Assembly (NCBI GenBank): GCA_937886445.1
Contig: CALGBY010000059.1
Location: 1-7,143, forward strand
From: an uncultured Clostridia bacterium
GTDB taxonomy: Bacteria > Bacillota > Clostridia > Christensenellales > Aristaeellaceae
Direction of reading: 5' to 3'
DNA: 7,143 nt
Shown: one piece after another, positions 1-6,076 of the stretch
How positions within the stretch are numbered: the first letter of the stretch is position 1
Layout: each line of letters starts with the position of its first letter
Program-made: the position numbers and the translations under genes
Notes under the pieces: model-generated
Database searches by the model: none
Told to the model about the DNA's origin: nothing
The model's input: the letters and a program-made list of their open reading frames with translations, nothing else

Positions 1-51
1 CTGACGGAAAATCTGCTTGAAACTGCACATTCCTCATTTTAGAGACACACC

Positions 52-111
52 CTAAGTTTTCTGAATATGCTCCATCAATTTCCGGCTGATCTGATCATAC
101 TTACTGCTCAT
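52..111 (-). pseudogene. 19-codon frame overlapping the MNT gene, possible HEPN toxin stump
   Basis: The ATG lies inside the last codons of the nucleotidyltransferase gene (ATGAGCAGTAA, 11-nt overlap), which is the usual coupling between MNT and HEPN genes. The frame reads MSSKYDQISRKLMEHIQKT and then hits TAG. HEPN/DUF86 partners of MNT proteins are normally around 100-140 aa and often begin with a short charged helix of this style ending in an 'I-x-K-x-L' like segment, so this could be the first ~19 residues of such a toxin cut off by a later insertion or rearrangement. The match is too short to prove family membership; a chance open frame is the alternative. The sequence beyond the stop (positions 1-51) shows no continuation in this frame. 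Confidence 0.3.
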
Positions 112-400
112 AGATCACAACTCCGGTATCCCGGATCTCCCGTTCAACACGGGAATCCGGAATAACATCACAGGTGTCGATCAAATCGACTTTGCATTCA
201 AGTGATTCACACACATCATCCATCAAGCCAAAGAACGCAAGCCCTCGAAGCCCGCTGTCCACATGCAGGTCCACATCGCTGTGCGCTGTTGCCCGTCCCT
301 TGCCGTACGAGCCGAAAAGAATCGCTTTCCGCACCTTATTCTTTTGAAAGATCGGCACAAGAACATGCCTGAGTTGTTCCAAGGTATATACCTCCGACAT
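101..400 (-). CDS. MNT-type minimal nucleotidyltransferase (putative HEPN-MNT antitoxin)
   Basis: The protein is 99 aa and is essentially one minimal nucleotidyltransferase domain. It has the full GS-x10-D-x-D signature: G30-S31, then D42 and D44 in 'SDVDL', and a third acidic residue D72 in 'VDLID', which complete the metal-binding triad of DNA polymerase beta-like transferases. In HEPN-MNT (type VII) systems the MNT protein AMPylates and neutralises a HEPN RNase; this family role is known, while its application here is inferred. The start at 400 is chosen because GGAGGTGA sits 7 nt upstream; an in-frame ATG further out at 520 has no such site. The gene ends in TAA at 101 and overlaps the small frame at 52-111, which may be its broken toxin. 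It lies downstream of uppP on the same strand, but a terminator separates them. Confidence 0.85.
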   Translation of the reverse strand: MSEVYTLEQLRHVLVPIFQKNKVRKAILFGSYGKGRATAHSDVDLHVDSGLRGLAFFGLMDDVCESLECKVDLIDTCDVIPDSRVEREIRDTGVVIYEQ

Positions 401-407
401 CTGCTTA

Positions 408-415
408 TCACCTCC
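408..415 (-). promoter_or_regulatory. Ribosome binding site of the MNT gene
   Basis: The minus strand reads GGAGGTGA followed by 7 nt and ATG at 400. This fixes the 99-aa start over the longer open frame, which begins at 520. Confidence 0.85.
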
Positions 416-502
416 GTCCGGTCTCATTGATCTCGTTATATCAACTTCGAAGAACAGGTTCCATAGCTGCCGGGCTGTTTGTCCGGCAGACCCGCGTGCG
501 TT

Positions 503-519
503 AAAATGCTCCCGGAGCA
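503..519 (-). terminator. Small intrinsic terminator after uppP
   Basis: On the minus strand TGCTC (519-515), a 3-nt loop and GAGCA (511-507) are followed directly by TTTT (506-503), starting 4 nt past the uppP stop. The stem is short (5 bp, plus a G-T pair), so it may be leaky. Confidence 0.5.
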
Positions 520-523
520 CGGC

Positions 524-1438
524 TCAGGCTGCCGGTACAGGCAGCGGCAGAACGAGCACGCCGGCGATCTGCAGCGCGATGACCGCGAAGCCGAGCAGCA
601 GCAGATAAACGGAGAAGCCCATAAAGCTGTTGCGGCGGCTTACCAGCTTCAGGAAGACGCGAACGGCGATAAAGCCCACCGCGGCGGCTGCCGCGATGCC
701 CAGCACAACGCACAGCAGATTGTCCTTGAGCATGCCGCTCACGCTGAGCTGCGACAGGGTGTTCAGTTCATTGTATTCGTTTACCGTATCCAAAAAGTGC
801 TTTCCGTCCAGCAGCAGACCGCCGAGGATGGCGGGCGCGCTCATCATAAAGCTGAAGCGCGCGGCTTTTTCCTTGGAGGCACCGGCCGCCACACCGCCGA
901 ATATGGTACTGCCGCAGCGGGAAATGCCGCTGTACATGCCCACAGCCTGCATGCAGCCCATCGCGGCCGCCTGCTTCCAGGAGATATCCTTTTCCTTTCC
1001 GGCGCGTCTCTTGCTGGCGATGGCTTCCGCCCAGGCCAGAAGCAGCGCGGTCAGGATGAAGAACCCGCCCAGAAAGAAGCCGCTGTCCAGCAGGTCATCC
1101 ACGGGAACGCCGTTGATCTCCACCTTTTTGAGGAGCAGCTTCATGAGGAACGCGGGAACGGAGGCAAGGATGAGCATCCCCAGCGTTTTGGATCTGAAGA
1201 GGTGGCGCAGGATATCCATCCAATCCTTCCAGAACACGACGATCACGGCAAGCAGCGTGCCGAGGTGCAGAAACACGGTAAAAAGCGAAAGGAAGGCTTC
1301 CTGAGGGGCGTTCTGTACCTCGATGCCCAGCAGCTTTTCGGCAAGCAGGATGTGGCCCGAGGAGGAGACGGGGAGAAACTCACCCAGCCCCTGCAGTATT
1401 CCCAGTAAAACGGCTTCGATGTTTGAAAACAGTTCCAT
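524..1438 (-). CDS. uppP: Undecaprenyl-diphosphatase UppP (BacA)
   Basis: This integral membrane enzyme dephosphorylates undecaprenyl pyrophosphate to the monophosphate, recycling the lipid carrier for peptidoglycan and other wall polymers and giving basal bacitracin tolerance. The 304-aa protein carries both family motifs. The first is the N-terminal re-entrant segment Q16-G-L-G-E20-F-L-P-V-S-S-S-G-H29, with the catalytic glutamate, serines and histidine. The second is 'GISRCGST' at 171-178, with the conserved S173-R174. Several long hydrophobic segments follow (about 48-70, 87-104, 120-142, 196-211, 239-265, 273-299). It is some 30 residues longer than most family members, in the middle loop (~104-155) and near 212-238. 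The second motif has Cys175 where SRSG is usual. The start is set by GGAGG 7 nt upstream, and the gene has its own promoter. Confidence 0.95.
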   Translation of the reverse strand: MELFSNIEAVLLGILQGLGEFLPVSSSGHILLAEKLLGIEVQNAPQEAFLSLFTVFLHLGTLLAVIVVFWKDWMDILRHLFRSKTLGMLILASVPAFLMKLLLKKVEINGVPVDDLLDSGFFLGGFFILTALLLAWAEAIASKRRAGKEKDISWKQAAAMGCMQAVGMYSGISRCGSTIFGGVAAGASKEKAARFSFMMSAPAILGGLLLDGKHFLDTVNEYNELNTLSQLSVSGMLKDNLLCVVLGIAAAAAVGFIAVRVFLKLVSRRNSFMGFSVYLLLLGFAVIALQIAGVLVLPLPVPAA

Positions 1439-1445
1439 TGTGTTT

Positions 1446-1450
1446 CCTCC
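1446..1450 (-). promoter_or_regulatory. Ribosome binding site of uppP
   Basis: The minus strand reads GGAGG, then AAACACA, then ATG at 1438. It selects this start, which begins exactly where the UppP family sequence begins; upstream in-frame residues from 1522 are not UppP-like. Confidence 0.85.
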
Positions 1451-1473
1451 GGCATCGGTTGATGTACAGAGGC

Positions 1474-1502
1474 ATTTTATCACAGTAAAAATGCGATTGC
1501 AA
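1474..1502 (-). promoter_or_regulatory. Sigma-A type promoter of uppP
   Basis: On the minus strand TTGCAA (1502-1497) and TAAAAT (1479-1474) are separated by exactly 17 nt. The predicted transcript starts near 1467, about 29 nt upstream of the uppP ATG. The -35 box shares two bases with the palindrome at 1501-1528. Confidence 0.6.
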
Positions 1503-1528
1503 CCGTGTGACGGAATTGTCACACGGTT
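1501..1528. repeat. Perfect 11-bp inverted repeat between mutS2 and uppP
   Basis: AACCGTGTGAC and GTCACACGGTT flank GGAATT with no mismatch. It lies 18 nt after the mutS2 stop and abuts the uppP -35 box; its centre is about 47 bp upstream of the predicted uppP start. No uridine run follows on the minus strand, so it is a poor intrinsic terminator for mutS2. The TGTGA/TCACA half-sites resemble a dimeric regulator site, but with an 8-bp spacing rather than the 6 bp of Crp. It could be an operator, an RNA hairpin at the mutS2 3' end, or both. Confidence 0.6.
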
Positions 1529-1546
1529 TGTGACGCGGCCGGGCGC

Positions 1547-3469
1547 TCAACGATCGTTTTTTCTGTCTTCCGTGCCCTCCTTCAGCACAACCTGCACCCC
1601 GGCATCGTATTTGCGCGAAATGGTATGGGCTGCCTTCCGGTTGGCTACCGTATCAAATATGATGGAAAAATCATAATCCGGCGGGTAAAGCTCGCTCGCG
1701 GGCACCAGCAGACGCAGACGGTTGTGGCGTACGGTGAGCTTTTTTCCCTGCAGCTGAATGATGACATTGCCGTCGTCATCGGCAGGCCGGTAAACGATCG
1801 CGGTCTTGTGCTCGGGCAGGAGCGCAACGCTGTCGCCCATGTCAAAACGGCAAAAATCGTTTTTTTCCGCTTTTTCGGCCCGGCGAAGAAGGCTTCCCGG
1901 CACATGCATGGACTTATGCCCGCCGCTTTCAGCAGCGGCCATGACCCCGCGCTCCGCCGCCTGCTTCGCGCGGAAGAGCAGCCCTTCATCCATGCCGAGA
2001 CGGCGGGCGATCTCAATAGCGCAGCTTTCACCGCTCAGCCCCATTTCGAGCCGGTAGAGCGGCTGCAGGGACACCTTGTCAAAGGCCATCCTGGCGGAGA
2101 TCACATGCTCTGTCTGCTCCGCCCATTGCTTGATCTGCGGGTCGTGGGTGGTGACCATAAAGAAGCACCTGCGCCGTGTGAGTTCTGTGAGCACGGCGGC
2201 GGCGATGCCGGAGCCCTCCGCGGGGTCGGTCCCGCTGCCCGGTTCATCCAGCAGCACCAGGCTGTCCCGGCTGCACTGCTCCAGAATGCGTATCATATTG
2301 GTCATATGGCCTGAAAAGGTGGAAAGGTTCTGGCTGATGCTCTGACTGTCTCCGATGTCGCAGAGCACCCGGTCCGCCATGCAGATCTCGGTGCCCTCTG
2401 CGCAGGGGATATGCAGGCCGCTCTGGGCCATCAGCGTTAGCAGCCCCACCGTTTTCAGGCACACCGTTTTGCCGCCGGTATTGGGCCCTGTTACGGCGAT
2501 GCCGGTATCGGGAAAGCCGAGCTCCAGATCCAGCGGTACGCAGGTTTCCCTGCTGAGCAGGGGATGCCTTGCCTTTACAAGGCGGATGTGCCTTTCGGCT
2601 GTCAGCCTGACCGGCCCCGCCCCCATTGCTTCGCTCAGCTTTGCGCGGGCAAAAAGCGCGTCCACATCAGCCATCACGCGGATGGCGTCCCGGAAGGCGG
2701 CCTCCTGAGAGGCTACACGGTCGCTGAGCGCCCAGAGGATACGCCGCTCCTCCGCGTCGGTTTCCACTGCCAGCCTGTCCAGCTCCTCACGAAGCTCCCT
2801 CACTGCCGACGGCTCCATAAACACGGTGTTTCCCTTTGAGGAGGTGTCTACCACCCGGCCGGGAAAGGTGCTCTGGAAGCGCTTCAGCACGGGCACCACA
2901 TAGCAGCCGTTCCGCTCGGTGATATAGCCGTCCGCCAGTGCGGCACGGTGGTGAAGCAGAACGCGGTTCAGCTTTTCGCGTACTTCCGTTTCCGCCCGCT
3001 CGCGGCGGCGGCGAAGATCCCGCAGAGCGGGGGAGGCGTCATCCAGCACGCTGTCCTCCCGTACGGAGCGGCCGATCTCCTCCTCTGTTTCGGAAAGATC
3101 GGGGCATTCGGCGCATCGGGAGGCGATGCCCGCGTTGAACGCCCGCACGCCCTCAAGATACCGGCTCAGACGGCGCACGGTGGTGCAGAAGCGCATCACC
3201 TCGCTCAATTGGTCGGGCAGCAGCATGCCGCCCCGTACAGCTTCGTCCAGACAGCTCTGCGTTCCCTCCGTTTCGGAAAGCGGAGGAAGACCCGCGCCGT
3301 TCAGCACGCGCAGAGCGGCAGTCGTTTCTTCCATGCGCGCGGCGCAAAGCTCCTCGTTCATGATGGGACGGGTCTCCGAAAGCCGCTCCTTTGCCGCGGC
3401 GGATATCGCCTGCTGTGTGAGGAGCTCTATGATTTTGTCGTATTCCAGTGTGATCATGTCCTGTGTCAT
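1547..3469 (-). CDS. mutS2: MutS2-family ATPase lacking the Smr domain
   Basis: The 640-aa protein has the MutS2 layout. A helical core/lever with clamp occupies about 1-310 (the MutS2-like 'DTSSKGNTVFMEPS' stretch is at 208-221). The MutS-type ABC ATPase covers about 315-500: Walker A GPNTGGKT at 328-335, signature-like STFSGHMTNM at 383-392, Walker B LVLLDEP at 404-410, and the switch TTHD at 440-443. A KOW/Tudor-like segment follows at about 542-589. MutS2 proteins act on branched DNA and, in Bacillus, on collided ribosomes. Typical members are ~780 aa and end in an Smr nuclease domain. Here the chain stops at 640 with a short tail (FDTVANRKAAH and following) that shows no Smr motif, so cleavage activity is not expected. 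The start is chosen because AGGAGGT ends 4 nt upstream; the 15 residues before it are not family-like. A structured leader lies upstream and uppP lies 108 nt downstream. Confidence 0.9.
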   Translation of the reverse strand: MTQDMITLEYDKIIELLTQQAISAAAKERLSETRPIMNEELCAARMEETTAALRVLNGAGLPPLSETEGTQSCLDEAVRGGMLLPDQLSEVMRFCTTVRRLSRYLEGVRAFNAGIASRCAECPDLSETEEEIGRSVREDSVLDDASPALRDLRRRRERAETEVREKLNRVLLHHRAALADGYITERNGCYVVPVLKRFQSTFPGRVVDTSSKGNTVFMEPSAVRELREELDRLAVETDAEERRILWALSDRVASQEAAFRDAIRVMADVDALFARAKLSEAMGAGPVRLTAERHIRLVKARHPLLSRETCVPLDLELGFPDTGIAVTGPNTGGKTVCLKTVGLLTLMAQSGLHIPCAEGTEICMADRVLCDIGDSQSISQNLSTFSGHMTNMIRILEQCSRDSLVLLDEPGSGTDPAEGSGIAAAVLTELTRRRCFFMVTTHDPQIKQWAEQTEHVISARMAFDKVSLQPLYRLEMGLSGESCAIEIARRLGMDEGLLFRAKQAAERGVMAAAESGGHKSMHVPGSLLRRAEKAEKNDFCRFDMGDSVALLPEHKTAIVYRPADDDGNVIIQLQGKKLTVRHNRLRLLVPASELYPPDYDFSIIFDTVANRKAAHTISRKYDAGVQVVLKEGTEDRKNDR

Positions 3470-3473
3470 GCGG

Positions 3474-3480
3474 ACCTCCT
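3474..3480 (-). promoter_or_regulatory. Ribosome binding site of mutS2
   Basis: The minus strand reads AGGAGGT, then CCGC, then ATG at 3469. It decides this start over the in-frame ATG at 3514. Confidence 0.85.
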
Positions 3481-3559
3481 GTTTTTTGCCTCCTACGGGG
3501 CAGGATTCAGGCATGACCGAAAAATCAGGGACTGCGGGGGAGAAGGCGAAAACGGCAAC

Positions 3560-3710
3560 AAAAAAATGCCCGGAATCCTTCCTTAACGCGGCAGGACATA
3601 AGCAAACAGGCGGTCATGCCGCCGCATTGTTTACCTGTCCGTGCACCCTGTTACTGAACCGATTCCAAACATTCCCTCCGCAGCGCCCCGTTCCAGACAG
3701 GACAACTGAT
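3560..3710 (-). ncRNA. Structured leader or small RNA upstream of mutS2, ending in a helix plus U7
   Basis: This is a predicted transcript from the consensus promoter at 3717-3745. Its 3' end is a 13-bp uninterrupted helix pairing 3661-3673 with 3565-3577 (including three adjacent G-U pairs), followed directly by a run of seven U (3566-3560). Inside it sits a second, segmented hairpin of 5 + 5 + 5 bp: 3636-3640 with 3594-3598, 3628-3632 with 3604-3608, and 3619-3623 with 3609-3613, with a 5-nt loop. An 8-bp alternative helix, 3694-3701 with 3634-3641, would break the lowest of these three segments. A closed terminal stem, an open bubble and an apical hairpin recall 6S RNA, while a switchable fold with a U-tract recalls an attenuator. 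I see no SRP, T-box or common riboswitch core. The mutS2 ATG is 90 nt beyond the U-tract. The identity is unknown. Confidence 0.55.
3583..3627 (-). CDS. 14-codon open frame inside the mutS2 leader, possible leader peptide
   Basis: The frame reads MRRHDRLFAYVLPR and ends in TAA six bases before the 3' arm of the terminator-like helix (3577-3565). A weak ribosome site, AGGT, is spaced about 5 nt before the ATG. A ribosome paused near its last codons would cover the start of that arm and could prevent the helix from forming, the geometry expected of translation-dependent attenuation. It is also embedded in the apical hairpin, so the coding content may be a by-product of RNA structure. There is no homology evidence. 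Confidence 0.25.
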   Translation of the reverse strand: MRRHDRLFAYVLPR

Positions 3711-3716
3711 GCGTTT

Positions 3717-3745
3717 ATTATATCCGGGCGCGGCCGGGCTGTCAA
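3717..3745 (-). promoter_or_regulatory. Perfect consensus sigma-A promoter reading toward mutS2
   Basis: The minus strand shows TTGACA (3745-3740), a 17-nt spacer and TATAAT (3722-3717). The stretch just upstream, CTGAAAATTTCA, is AT-rich like an UP element and contains the palindrome TGAAA-T-TTTCA in plus orientation (3746-3756). The GC-rich spacer makes the two boxes stand out. The predicted start is near 3710. Confidence 0.8.
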
Positions 3746-3812
3746 TGAAATTTTCAGATCGGCATATTTTCCCGTTGCCGGGCGGATTTTTTGCTTTCAT
3801 GCGAATTTGCTC

Positions 3813-3841
3813 ATGACAAGTTTACATTCCCGGTGTATAAT
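3813..3841 (+). promoter_or_regulatory. Promoter of the ATP-grasp operon
   Basis: ATGACA (3813-3818) and a perfect TATAAT (3836-3841) are 17 nt apart. The predicted start is near 3848, giving a leader of about 77 nt before the ATG at 3925. It is divergent from the mutS2-side promoter; 67 bp separate the two -35 boxes. Confidence 0.65.
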
Positions 3842-3924
3842 GAACCGTATGATCTGCGAAGAAAGATGAGCATGGCCGGGGGCGGCAGCGTACCGGTGTA
3901 AAGAAAACCGCGGGGAGGCATGAT

Positions 3925-5070
3925 ATGGAAATCAGGATCACCGATGTGCCTTGTGAAATGATCGAGATCGGAAAACAGATCGCGGCTGAAAAAAGATATT
4001 TGTATACAGACGAAGCGCTTGAACAGCTCCGTCATGAGTTTGACACATTCGGCGGAGATTATTCCAGCGGCGATGATTTTATCTATCAGTACATCTATGA
4101 TCACTGGATGTACGGAGTAGATTCCAATGAAGAATGTACCTTCTGCTTCCGGAACAGGACGCATGCCGAAAAGGCGGAGTATGTGACATGGGATAACCGG
4201 TTTCAGTATTATACGGTGCTGAATAACAGGAAGGATATCCATCTGCTTGACAACAAGTATGATGCGTATCTGAAGCTGAAAAAGTATTATAAAAGAGAAG
4301 CGATCCTCGTATCCGACAGGGAGGATCTTGAGCTTTTCACAAATTTTGTGAAAAAGCACGGCAGGGTGATCGTGAAACCCGTCAACCTGTATCTCACCAT
4401 CGGCCTGCGCTGGCTGAATGCCGATGAGATCACCGATTACAGCGCGGTACTGGATGAATTGATCGAAAGCGCGAAGGAATTTGCCAAGATCGATTCGGGC
4501 AGTCTTCCGAAGCCCTCGGTGATCGTTGAGGAACTGCTTGATGACGGCCCGGCTATGCCGCCCTTCAACCCCGATATGCTTTCCCTGATCCGCTGTACAA
4601 CGGTTTTGACCCCGGAAGGCGTAAAGTTTTTCTATCCGGTATTCAGAGCCTGCTCCGCGGTCGTAAAGGGTGAGCTGGGGATCGACTATGAAAAAACGGA
4701 TGTATTTATTTGCTCCGTTGATAAGGAAAGCGGAAGGATCACCTCCGGCGGATATGACTATTTCGGAAATGTGAACGAAAAACACCCCATTTCCGGGCAG
4801 CGCTTTGAAGGGACACAGCTTCCCGAATGGGATCAGCTGCTCAAAATGCTTACGGAGGCGGCGCTTGAGCTTCCTTCGCTGCGGTATATCGGGTGGGATG
4901 CCGCGTATTCGGCAAAGGGCTGGTGTATCATCGAGGGGAACTCAAACGGAGAGTTTTTCGCTCAGATGGTGTACGGCCACGGGTTCAAACGGGAGTTTGA
5001 AAAGATGATCGGCTGGAAGCTGTCGCCTGAGCTCTGGAAGCATCCTTTGCTCAGAAGAGAGCATGTATAA
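3925..5070 (+). CDS. ATP-grasp ligase, sugar-transfer-associated type
   Basis: The 381-aa protein resembles the ATP-grasp group often found in capsule and envelope sugar loci. ATP-grasp enzymes form an acyl phosphate from a carboxylate and couple it to an amine or similar group; the substrate here is unknown. Visible elements in order are: an N-terminal helical part (~1-110), the nucleotide-binding lysine in 'VIVKPVN' (K151), 'VIVEELL' (199-205; E202/E203 in the usual hinge position), the arginine strand 'LIRCTTVL' (R223), 'HPISGQRFEGTQLPEWD' (287-303), 'YIGWDAAY' (D326) and 'CIIEGNSNGEF' with metal ligands E337 and N339. The glycine-rich loop that normally follows the lysine is replaced by NLYLTIGLRWL (154-164), which may alter phosphate binding. 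GGGGAGG ends 6 nt before this ATG. It is the first gene of a plus-strand operon; the DMT gene starts 21 nt after its stop. Confidence 0.8.
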   Translation: MEIRITDVPCEMIEIGKQIAAEKRYLYTDEALEQLRHEFDTFGGDYSSGDDFIYQYIYDHWMYGVDSNEECTFCFRNRTHAEKAEYVTWDNRFQYYTVLNNRKDIHLLDNKYDAYLKLKKYYKREAILVSDREDLELFTNFVKKHGRVIVKPVNLYLTIGLRWLNADEITDYSAVLDELIESAKEFAKIDSGSLPKPSVIVEELLDDGPAMPPFNPDMLSLIRCTTVLTPEGVKFFYPVFRACSAVVKGELGIDYEKTDVFICSVDKESGRITSGGYDYFGNVNEKHPISGQRFEGTQLPEWDQLLKMLTEAALELPSLRYIGWDAAYSAKGWCIIEGNSNGEFFAQMVYGHGFKREFEKMIGWKLSPELWKHPLLRREHV

Positions 5071-5091
5071 AAAGACAGGCGGGAAAAAGCT

Positions 5092-6045
5092 ATGTGGATG
5101 ATATTCGCGATCCTCTCAATGATACTGTGCGCGGCGGGAGAAGTGCTCGGAAAGAAGGTCGTTCGTGAGCATTCCGCTGTCATCCCGCTGATGGCGTACG
5201 CCACTTCTTCGCTGTTCTGCTTTATATCGGCGATCGTTATGTGGCTGGGCGGCCTCGGGGAAAGCGGGGCCTCCCCTGTTCAGCTCCTGACAGAGAACCC
5301 GCTGATCATCCTGGCAGCCGCCAGCACATTTCTTGCTACAATACTGACGCTTGTCGCGTTCAGATACATCGGGGTATCGGTCGAAGCGGTCATATCGGGC
5401 GTATCAGCTGTTTTTCTGTTTCTGGGTCTTGTGAGCATAAATGTTTTTACCGACAAGCTGGAATCTGTTAAGGAGCTTCTTGCTCCGGGTAGACTGATCC
5501 CGGTCATTTTCATCATCGCCTTTATCTTCTGCCTGGCCAGAACGGACGGGAAAAGTGAGAACGCCCTGCCGAAACCTGAAAGAAAGCATACGGACATGCT
5601 GATCGGCATCCTGATCATGCTGCTTTCCTGCGTGTTTGACGCCTCGGATTCGCTGATCGTTTCATACTGCGTGGCGGATGATCAGATAGGGGCCATGGAT
5701 TATTATATCGCGGCGGATTTTATAGATATCCTGTTCGGGGCAGGCTGCTTTGCCGCGGCGGTACTGAAAGCGAAAAAAACGCGTGTATCGTTCAGAGAAT
5801 GCGCGAAAGCCATTCCCGTGATGGTCGTCATGGGCATTCTCGGTGTCGGCGCTATGTATACCTATCTGGCTGGCTCCGGTTACGACGCCGTCAAGCTTGC
5901 CATGCTGTTTATTGCCTATCCCATCGTTCCGCTTATCGGGGCAAGGGTCTTTCTGAAAGAAAAGTACACCGTCCGGCAGTATCTGTGCATATTCGGCATT
6001 GCCGCCGCGTCGATCGTTTTCTGCCTGATGGATTATGTCAGCTGA
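5092..6045 (+). CDS. DMT/EamA-family ten-helix membrane transporter
   Basis: The 317-aa protein has about ten hydrophobic segments (roughly 2-20, 29-52, 70-90, 94-118, 134-149, 168-190, 203-225, 238-259, 265-287, 296-314) in the 5+5 inverted-repeat layout of drug/metabolite transporters, with a hydrophilic linker at 150-167. A glutamate in helix 1 (E17, 'AAGEVLGKK') sits where small multidrug and undecaprenyl-phosphate-sugar flippases have a charged residue. The second half ends with 'FIAYPIVPLIGARVFLKE', typical of EamA repeats. Family members export or flip metabolites, amino acids or lipid-linked groups; the cargo here cannot be read from sequence. It is placed between a ligase gene and a carrier-protein gene (21 nt after one, 31 nt before the next), so it probably moves a substrate or product of that pathway. 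The ribosome site is weak (GGCGGG, 8 nt before ATG), suggesting reliance on upstream translation. Confidence 0.85.
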   Translation: MWMIFAILSMILCAAGEVLGKKVVREHSAVIPLMAYATSSLFCFISAIVMWLGGLGESGASPVQLLTENPLIILAAASTFLATILTLVAFRYIGVSVEAVISGVSAVFLFLGLVSINVFTDKLESVKELLAPGRLIPVIFIIAFIFCLARTDGKSENALPKPERKHTDMLIGILIMLLSCVFDASDSLIVSYCVADDQIGAMDYYIAADFIDILFGAGCFAAAVLKAKKTRVSFRECAKAIPVMVVMGILGVGAMYTYLAGSGYDAVKLAMLFIAYPIVPLIGARVFLKEKYTVRQYLCIFGIAAASIVFCLMDYVS

Positions 6046-6061
6046 AAGAGCTATGATAATG

Positions 6062-6069
6062 AAGGAGGT
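6062..6069 (+). promoter_or_regulatory. Ribosome binding site of the carrier-protein gene
   Basis: AAGGAGGT lies 7 nt before ATG at 6077. This fixes the 78-aa start; the in-frame ATGs at 6035 and just after lie upstream of or within the site and add residues foreign to carrier proteins. Confidence 0.85.
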
Positions 6070-6076
6070 TTTCCCT

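Noticed and set aside
467..489. Perfect 7-bp inverted repeat CTGCCGG / CCGGCAG with 9-nt loop between uppP and the MNT gene
   Set aside because: No uridine run follows on either strand and a better terminator lies at 503-519; possibly a chance GC-rich repeat.
479..1408. Long plus-strand open frames across uppP (309 and 224 codons)
   Set aside because: They lie antisense to a clear UppP gene and encode low-complexity, family-less sequence; GC-rich codon bias explains the lack of stops.
1625..2314. Plus-strand open frames antisense to mutS2, including a 229-codon one
   Set aside because: They have no ribosome site or family motif, whereas the opposite strand has intact MutS2 ATPase motifs.
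3594..3644. SRP (4.5S) RNA suggested by the TGTTTACC stretch on the plus strand
   Set aside because: The conserved GGAA/GGTCAGG apical motif of SRP RNA is missing, and the promoter and U-tract indicate transcription of the opposite strand.
3771..3792. CCCG-TTGC-CGGG followed by TTTTTT on the plus strand
   Set aside because: Only 4 bp of stem, the T-run is offset by 4 nt, and no plus-strand gene lies upstream to be terminated.
3811..4785. Minus-strand 324-codon open frame antisense to the ATP-grasp gene
   Set aside because: It mirrors the coding strand and has no plausible start signal; the ATP-grasp motifs and strong ribosome site are on the plus strand.
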